A stretch of DNA of 64,000 nucleotides, from contig NZ_JRPD02000007.1 in the NCBI RefSeq assembly GCF_000765805.2, forward strand, positions 30,648 through 94,647, in the 5' to 3' direction. The notes beneath the pieces were generated by a model that was not told where the DNA came from, searched no databases, and was given only the letters and a program-made list of their open reading frames with translations. How positions within the stretch are numbered: position 1 is the stretch's first letter; every line of letters begins with the position of its first letter. Made by a program: the position numbers and the translations under genes. Shown here piece after piece: positions 59,227 to 64,000 of this stretch. The stretch comes from Helicobacter muridarum. Lineage in GTDB: Bacteria > Campylobacterota > Campylobacteria > Campylobacterales > Helicobacteraceae.

Positions 59227-60699
59227 TTATTTTGGTAATTCACGAGGCTGTAAAGTTGCAATACATTGTGCTAATACTCCTTCTTTTCTGCCTATGAATC
59301 CTAGATTCTCTGCTGTGCTAGCCTTAATGCTAACTTGACTTTTTTGCAGATATAGAATCTTTGCTATGGTTTCTTGCATTTTTGATTTATATGTGGATAT
59401 TCTTGGGGTTTGCGCGATGATTGTTATATCAATATTTCCTATTTCAAGCCCTACGCTAAGACAATAGTCATATACTCTCTTCAGCAAAATTTTAGAGTCT
59501 ATATCCTTGAATTCTTTGTTTGTATCAGGAAAGATTTCTCCAATGTCACCATAACACATTGCCCCAAGTATAGAATCAATAATTGCATGTATACCTACAT
59601 CTCCATCGCTATGAGCCTTAAATCCAAAGCTAGATTCTATTTTTACACCACAAATCCACATTTCTTTAGATTCTTCAAAGGCATGAATGTCGCTTCCCAT
59701 TCCAACTAGTGGAGTATTTAAACTATAGTTTTGGTTAGATTCATATATTTCTTTTAATAGAAATATATCTTGCTTTGTAGTGATTTTATTCATTGCTAGG
59801 TCTCCTAGCACAAGCCCTATAGATTTGTTTGGCATTGCGCAAATAGCACTTGTCTCATCGCTAAAGTATTGGTTTAAAGCTTTAGATTCTCTTAGAGTAT
59901 TGGTTTTTGAGATTTGTGGAGTTTGGATTATTCTTAGGGCATTCCTATCTATATGACTATATGTCTGCATTTTGTTGTCTTGGTCTACATATATTGTAGT
60001 GTCATGTATTGGCAAGCATGGGGCTATGCAGTCATATTTATTTTGTGCCAATGAAGCAAATAATCTTGATAGAACAGATTCTTTAACATTGCATCTAGCA
60101 CAATCGTTTACTAGCACAAATGTAGAATCTACTACATCTAGCGCGTTTTGTAATGACATGTATCTAGAATCCCCACCTTGCACAATTTGCATTGGGATTT
60201 CTAATGTGGCATCTTGTGTAAGCAACTCTTGGACTTGGAAGGTGCTAGGTAGGAGTTTTTGCATATATAGCTTATCTTTTGGTGATGCAGTAATAATAAT
60301 TTGCGTTAACATTGGTTTGTTTAATATTTGTGTTAGGGAATCTCTATATTTAAATTGATGTTTATCTTTTATCAAAGATTCTATTGTTTCGTGTATATCG
60401 TTAGGTGTGTAGTTTCTATTGATAGAATCAGCTTCATATTGATTTGTTTGGTTTTTTAAATCATTTCTATATTCTGCAATTAAATTCAATAATTCTTTGT
60501 TGCAACAAAATGTTAGGCATTTTGTTGCAATGGTTTTTGCTACGATAAGCCATAATGGCATAGAGCCTATTCTTAGCCATTGTTTCTTTGTTTGTATGCT
60601 ATTTGAATAGCAAGGATCTTTGCTATCATAGTTGCAAAATCTTGTTGAATCTCCAGCAGCCATAATTATAATAGATATAGTTTGCAAAGATATTCCCAT
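59227..60699 (-). CDS. ispDF: bifunctional IspDF, isoprenoid synthesis
   Basis: Joins two MEP-pathway enzymes: IspD makes CDP-methylerythritol and IspF makes the cyclic diphosphate. The IspD part has IIMAAGDSTRF and, later, LVNDCARCNV. The IspF part starts GMGSDIHAF (zinc Asp and His) with HSDGDVGIHAIIDSILGA and EIFPDTN. It has 490 residues against about 406 in H. pylori. The extra length is largely an insert at about 62-131 that separates the IspD nucleotide-binding half. First gene of the operon with the HP1021-like and Sat-like genes. Confidence 0.94.
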   Translation of the reverse strand: MGISLQTISIIIMAAGDSTRFCNYDSKDPCYSNSIQTKKQWLRIGSMPLWLIVAKTIATKCLTFCCNKELLNLIAEYRNDLKNQTNQYEADSINRNYTPNDIHETIESLIKDKHQFKYRDSLTQILNKPMLTQIIITASPKDKLYMQKLLPSTFQVQELLTQDATLEIPMQIVQGGDSRYMSLQNALDVVDSTFVLVNDCARCNVKESVLSRLFASLAQNKYDCIAPCLPIHDTTIYVDQDNKMQTYSHIDRNALRIIQTPQISKTNTLRESKALNQYFSDETSAICAMPNKSIGLVLGDLAMNKITTKQDIFLLKEIYESNQNYSLNTPLVGMGSDIHAFEESKEMWICGVKIESSFGFKAHSDGDVGIHAIIDSILGAMCYGDIGEIFPDTNKEFKDIDSKILLKRVYDYCLSVGLEIGNIDITIIAQTPRISTYKSKMQETIAKILYLQKSQVSIKASTAENLGFIGRKEGVLAQCIATLQPRELPK

Positions 60700-60952
60700 T
60701 AATAATCCTTGATAAATAATACAATGCCAGCCTTGAGAATAAGCTATATAGCAACATTTAGTGGACTTTGTTTGATTTATTAATTAAATTGATCATTCTT
60801 AATTTTTTATTACAGATTGTAGCATAAACTTGTTACTATTTTATACAATATTTATCAATAAAATAATATTTTGTTACTTTATTATTTCTTACAACAGTCT
60901 TAAAACAACAATACTTATTGTAAAATATAGAAATATAAATTAAGGATATATC

Positions 60953-62314
60953 ATGAGCGAAAATATAAGGAATTCTTGGATACAAAGGCGCGTATATGAT
61001 AATATTAAAACCCAATTGCATTATGCTAAACGTGGAATTATTACTGAAGAAATGCGCTATGTTGCAAATATTGAGGGATTGAGTGAAAGTTTAATTTGCG
61101 AAGAGGTAAAGCGGGGAAGACTTATTATCCCGGCAAATATTAATCATACCAATTTGGAGCCCATGGGTATAGGCGTTGCTACTCGCACAAAAATTAATGC
61201 CAATATAGGTTCTTCTCAAATTGTAGAAGACATTGGTGAAGAGGTAGAAAAGCTTTGCACTTCTATTAAATATGGTGCAGATACAGTTATGGATCTTAGC
61301 ACAGGTGGGGATTTAGATAAAATTCGAGTAGAGATCATTAAAGCATCTAGTGTGCCTATTGGGACTGTGCCTATGTATCAAATTTTGCATGATGTAAAAA
61401 ATGACGTGTTAAAACTTGATATTGATACTATGCTATCTGTGCTTGAAAAGCAAGCTAAACAAGGGGTTAGTTATTTTACAATTCATTGTGGTTTCTTGCT
61501 CTCGCACATGCCTTTTGTAGCTAAACGTAAGATGGGTATTGTTTCACGTGGTGGTAGTCTTATGGCTAGCTGGATGTTGCATTATCATAAGGAAAATCCA
61601 TTTTATGAGCATTTTGACGAGATTCTAAAAATTTGTCAAAAATATGATGTATCACTTTCTTTGGGCGATTCTTTACGTCCGGGTTGCTTGGCTGATGCAA
61701 GTGATGAGGCACAATTTGCTGAGCTTAGAGTGTTAGGAGAGCTTGCTAAAAGAGCTTATGATGCTGATGTGCAAGTAATGATAGAGGGTCCAGGACATGT
61801 GCCACTCAATCAAATTGAGCGTAATGTAGAACTACAAAAGCAATATTGCAATGAAGCACCTTTTTATGTTTTGGGTCCACTTGTTACAGACATTGCTGCT
61901 GGATATGATCATATAGCAAGTGCTATTGGTGCATGTGTAGCAGCATGGAAGGGTGTAGCAATGTTATGTTATGTAACACCAAAGGAGCATTTAGGATTGC
62001 CAAATGCTAAAGATGTTCGAGATGGAATCTTAGCCTATAAGATCGCCGCCCATGCTGCAGATATAGCTCGTGGGCGCGTAGGTGCGCGAGATAGAGATGA
62101 CGAGATGAGCGATGCGCGATATGCTTTTGATTGGAATAGGCAATTTGAGCTAGCCCTAGATGGTGATAGGGCTAGAGAATTTCATGATGAAGCCTTGCCG
62201 CAAGAAGTTTTTAAAGATGCAGAATTTTGCTCAATGTGCGGTCCTAAGTTTTGTAGTTATAAAATTACCCAAGATATTTTTAAAAATTATAAAGAAGGAG
62301 AGTTGGAATCATAA
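60953..62314 (+). CDS. thiC: phosphomethylpyrimidine synthase
   Basis: Radical SAM enzyme that makes the thiamine pyrimidine from aminoimidazole ribotide. The C-terminal cluster motif is [36 protein letters not shown] and [13 protein letters not shown] are family signatures. Length 453 with no N-terminal extension, as in epsilon-type ThiC. AAGGA precedes the start. I looked for a TPP riboswitch in the 253-bp leader and saw none. No other thi genes are adjacent. Confidence 0.96.
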   Translation: MSENIRNSWIQRRVYDNIKTQLHYAKRGIITEEMRYVANIEGLSESLICEEVKRGRLIIPANINHTNLEPMGIGVATRTKINANIGSSQIVEDIGEEVEKLCTSIKYGADTVMDLSTGGDLDKIRVEIIKASSVPIGTVPMYQILHDVKNDVLKLDIDTMLSVLEKQAKQGVSYFTIHCGFLLSHMPFVAKRKMGIVSRGGSLMASWMLHYHKENPFYEHFDEILKICQKYDVSLSLGDSLRPGCLADASDEAQFAELRVLGELAKRAYDADVQVMIEGPGHVPLNQIERNVELQKQYCNEAPFYVLGPLVTDIAAGYDHIASAIGACVAAWKGVAMLCYVTPKEHLGLPNAKDVRDGILAYKIAAHAADIARGRVGARDRDDEMSDARYAFDWNRQFELALDGDRAREFHDEALPQEVFKDAEFCSMCGPKFCSYKITQDIFKNYKEGELES

Positions 62315-62705
62315 TGTCCAAGAGAGTGCAGTAGCTGGATTTTAGAGTGAAATATTTGATTGTTGCTATTTTAGTAAAGTTAATATCTTTGCATATTTAA
62401 CAATTACATCTTGTAAAGTATTGTTTAAAATCAAAGTGATGAATATATGAAGAAAATAGCGTGTGGGTGGGAGTTTGTGGCATGTTTGTGTGAAATCAAA
62501 GTGAGGGGTTATTTTCTTGAATTTGTCAAAAGATTTTTATACATTGTAAAAAGAATCCTATACATTCCTGTGCATTATCCTATACATGAGTCTAAAAATC
62601 ATGAGAAAAGAGCGATTTTAAGGGCATTTAAACGCTTTTAAACAAAAATATTTAAATGTTTAAATAGTAAAATTTGTAAAATTGCTTTTAGTAAAACAAA
62701 TAGCA
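62315..62705. other. putative left end of a Mu-like prophage
   Basis: 391 bp between thiC and the phage repressor. TATACAT occurs at 62538, 62559 and 62581, a 21-22 bp period (two helical turns). Several TTTAAA words follow (62620-62670). Tandem protein sites at such a phase suit a transposase-binding phage end or operators. The 64-codon frame 62447-62641 spans these repeats, has no ribosome site and is unlikely to be real. The exact junction with host DNA is not visible. Confidence 0.5.
62538..62588. repeat. three TATACAT sites at 21-22 bp spacing
   Basis: Copies begin at 62538, 62559 and 62581; the first two extend to TATACATT. The spacing keeps all three on one face of the helix. They lie outside the repressor gene on its 3' side, at the expected position of transposase-binding sites at a Mu-like left end. 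Confidence 0.6.
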
Positions 62706-63488
62706 TTAAAGTTTTTGAAATAAACCTACTACAACACCTAATATTTCATAGTTTTCACCTTCTAGTATTATGTCATCATAGCTTTTATTATCGCTTATAA
62801 GCTTGTATTTTGGACGTTTTTGCAGTCTTTTGATATATAGCTCATCATCTATGCGGGTAACGCAGATTTTACCCTCTTTTACATCACCTTGTTGTATTAA
62901 AAGATAGCAATTTTCGGGTATTGTGGGAAGCATAGAGTCCCCACTGCTCATAATTATTGAAAGATTTGCGAATGAGGTAAGCCTAAAATATGAGCGTAAA
63001 AAGCCCTTGTCAAGCTCTATGTGGCTTGAAATATGCTCATCATTAATAAGCCCTGCTCCTGCGCTAGCATAGACATCATCATAAACGGGGATTTTAATAA
63101 AGTCGCTTGATTTTTGATTGCTGGATACTAAGGAATCATTGACGAATCCGATTGGCGAATCACTTATGGACATATTGGGAGACATACTTTCTGATTGAGG
63201 GACATTTTTTTGCGACTTATGGACACTAGGAGACAATGTTTTTGAGTAGGAGACACTAGGAGACATTTTGGAATCATGACTAGGAGACATATTTTTCATA
63301 ACGAATAACTCAACATCAACGTCAAGTGCTTCTGCAATTTTATTTAAACTATCTAGCGTGATATTGTTATCTTTAGCAGATTCATATCGTTTAATGCTTT
63401 GCAAAGATACCCCGCTGGCTTTTGCCAATTCTTCTTGTGTCCATTCTTTAGCTTCTCTCGCTGCCTTTATCCTATAATTAAGTCTCAT
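62706..63488 (-). CDS. phage repressor: HTH plus S24 self-cleaving peptidase
   Basis: A 260-residue repressor. Residues 1-63 form an XRE helix-turn-helix (WTQEELAKASGVSLQSIKRYE). Residues 130-260 form a LexA/CI-type S24 domain with the cleavage site A143-G144 (YASAGAG), nucleophile S185 (SGDSM) and K220. So it should be inactivated by RecA during the SOS response. The linker (64-128) holds repeated MSPS/LSPS/MSPN units, encoded by repeats of AGGAGACA on the plus strand. It diverges from the early phage gene at 63791. Confidence 0.88.
   Translation of the reverse strand: MRLNYRIKAAREAKEWTQEELAKASGVSLQSIKRYESAKDNNITLDSLNKIAEALDVDVELFVMKNMSPSHDSKMSPSVSYSKTLSPSVHKSQKNVPQSESMSPNMSISDSPIGFVNDSLVSSNQKSSDFIKIPVYDDVYASAGAGLINDEHISSHIELDKGFLRSYFRLTSFANLSIIMSSGDSMLPTIPENCYLLIQQGDVKEGKICVTRIDDELYIKRLQKRPKYKLISDNKSYDDIILEGENYEILGVVVGLFQKL
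63178..63290. repeat. AGGAGACA repeats inside the repressor linker
   Basis: AGGAGACA begins at 63228, 63248, 63258 and 63282, with GGGAGACA at 63178. On the coding strand they give Met-Ser-Pro-Ser-like units in the flexible linker. Spacing is irregular (10-24 bp). They may expand or contract, changing linker length. Confidence 0.6.
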
Positions 63489-63790
63489 ATATTGTTCTTT
63501 TCCCTTGATAAGTCTAAAAAATAGACTATAATTAACTAATTAGCTTATTTTAGCTTAAAAAGTTTAAAGATAGGCTAATTGGTAGGGAGGGTGGGAAGAA
63601 TATCACTTTTAGGACTTTTAGATGAAAATCAAGAAGTTTAAAAAAGTGGTTGTAAAACTTAAGCTTTGGAGGCTGAAAATAACTTTAAAATAAGTTAAAA
63701 GCAGCTCTCAAACTTAAAAAAACGCTTTCCCCTTAGCTTTAGGCTCTGGGGTTAGTGGATTATAGCATAAAATCATAAAAAGGATAAAAC
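63489..63790. promoter_or_regulatory. divergent phage control region
   Basis: 302 bp between the repressor and the early gene. AATTAGC (about 63538) and GCTAATT (about 63574) form an inverted pair, with a TTAGCTTA word between them. These are candidate operator half-sites. A 23-codon Lys-rich frame (63622-63693) has no convincing ribosome site, and I leave it uncalled. No other gene is seen. Confidence 0.45.
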
Positions 63791-64000
63791 ATGAATGAGA
63801 GTGTAGCAGCACAAATGCTAAAAAGAGGCATGAGGCTTAGGGCTTGGGCGATTTCTAGGGGTGTAGAAAAACATTTAACGCTGCTTAAATTCCTATCAGT
63901 GGGCAAGACACAAGGTAGATATGGTAAAAGCAAGGAGCTAAGAATTGCGCTAGAGCAAGAGGGATTCTATATCCCTAAAAAGACAATAGGAGTTGGACAA
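63791..64000 (+). CDS. early phage gene, partial (probable Ner-like regulator)
   Basis: A frame of 70 codons, open to the window end, with AAGGA 7 nt before its ATG. The sequence MKRGMRLRAWAISRG-like region (here RLRAWAISRGVEKHLTLLKF) and KELRIALEQEGFYIP resemble small helix-turn-helix proteins at the start of Mu-like early operons. It faces away from the repressor, as ner does in Mu. The identity rests on position more than on sequence, because the rest of the gene lies outside the window. Confidence 0.55.
   Translation, partial: MNESVAAQMLKRGMRLRAWAISRGVEKHLTLLKFLSVGKTQGRYGKSKELRIALEQEGFYIPKKTIGVGQ

Noticed and set aside
60700..60952. TPP riboswitch before thiC
   Set aside because: No CTGAGA and ACCTGAT-type conserved blocks on the plus strand. 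A CTTGAGA near 60735 has no partner elements.
62447..62641. 64-codon frame after thiC
   Set aside because: No ribosome binding site, odd composition, and it spans the TATACAT repeats.

Overview
The window is AT-rich, gene-dense DNA from a Helicobacter, most likely an enterohepatic (non-gastric) species. The evidence is a complete ureA-ureB-ureI-ureE-ureF-ureG-ureH cluster with Helicobacter-type fused UreA, an Lpp20-family lipoprotein, NrdA and LeuS of H. pylori type, and the ispDF / HP1021-like regulator / ATP-sulfurylase-like trio that is also found in Campylobacter. ArgJ, PutA, short-form HisG, a periplasmic racemase and a short UreI argue against H. pylori itself. I cannot fix the species.

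Layout. 1-520: non-coding DNA with a strong hairpin. 521-8868: an ABC-2 permease, transketolase, argJ, ribA, an Lpp20-like lipoprotein, hisG and fba. 9102-20073: putA, leuS, a YebC-family regulator, two MFS transporters and a radical SAM protein. 20281-25726: the urease operon, followed by a Bsr-type periplasmic racemase and an exported papain-like hydrolase. 28407-32738: envelope genes (GT4, GtrA, SppA, ManC-type enzyme). 33241-40920: nrdA, a nitroreductase, cytochrome c, a TrpC-like protein, feoB and rnhB. 45890-60699: hemH, a chemoreceptor with a CxxCH motif, GT9, a YejE-like permease, an NDH-2-like oxidoreductase, two unknown or outer-membrane exported proteins, an FAH-family hydrolase, a FadL-like porin, and the minus-strand operon ispDF - HP1021-like - Sat-like. 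60953-62314: thiC. From about 62400 to the end: the left edge of a probable Mu-like prophage, with an S24 repressor diverging from an early gene cut by the window end.

Most unusual region, 41159-45635. A strong ribosome binding site starts a small Cys-rich peptide reading frame. It is followed by two adjacent E1/ThiF-like proteins, each with an N-terminal PqqD-like (RRE) winged helix, and then a short two-domain UvrA-like ATPase. Overlapping gene junctions (AATGGATAA and ATGA) are still visible. This looks like a RiPP biosynthesis and self-protection locus. Every one of its genes is broken by stops or frameshifts, and one carries a 13-G tract. The flanking genes rnhB and hemH are intact, so I read this as a decaying or phase-variable island.

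How the genes work together. UreA/B with UreE/F/G/H make and metallate urease, and UreI admits urea. UreI here lacks nearly all the periplasmic histidines of the H. pylori channel, and UreA lacks the H. pylori C-terminal extension, which suggests a urease adapted to a less acidic niche. Central metabolism is represented by tkt, fba, putA and NDH-2. Surface assembly is represented by the glycosyltransferases, ManC and FadL.
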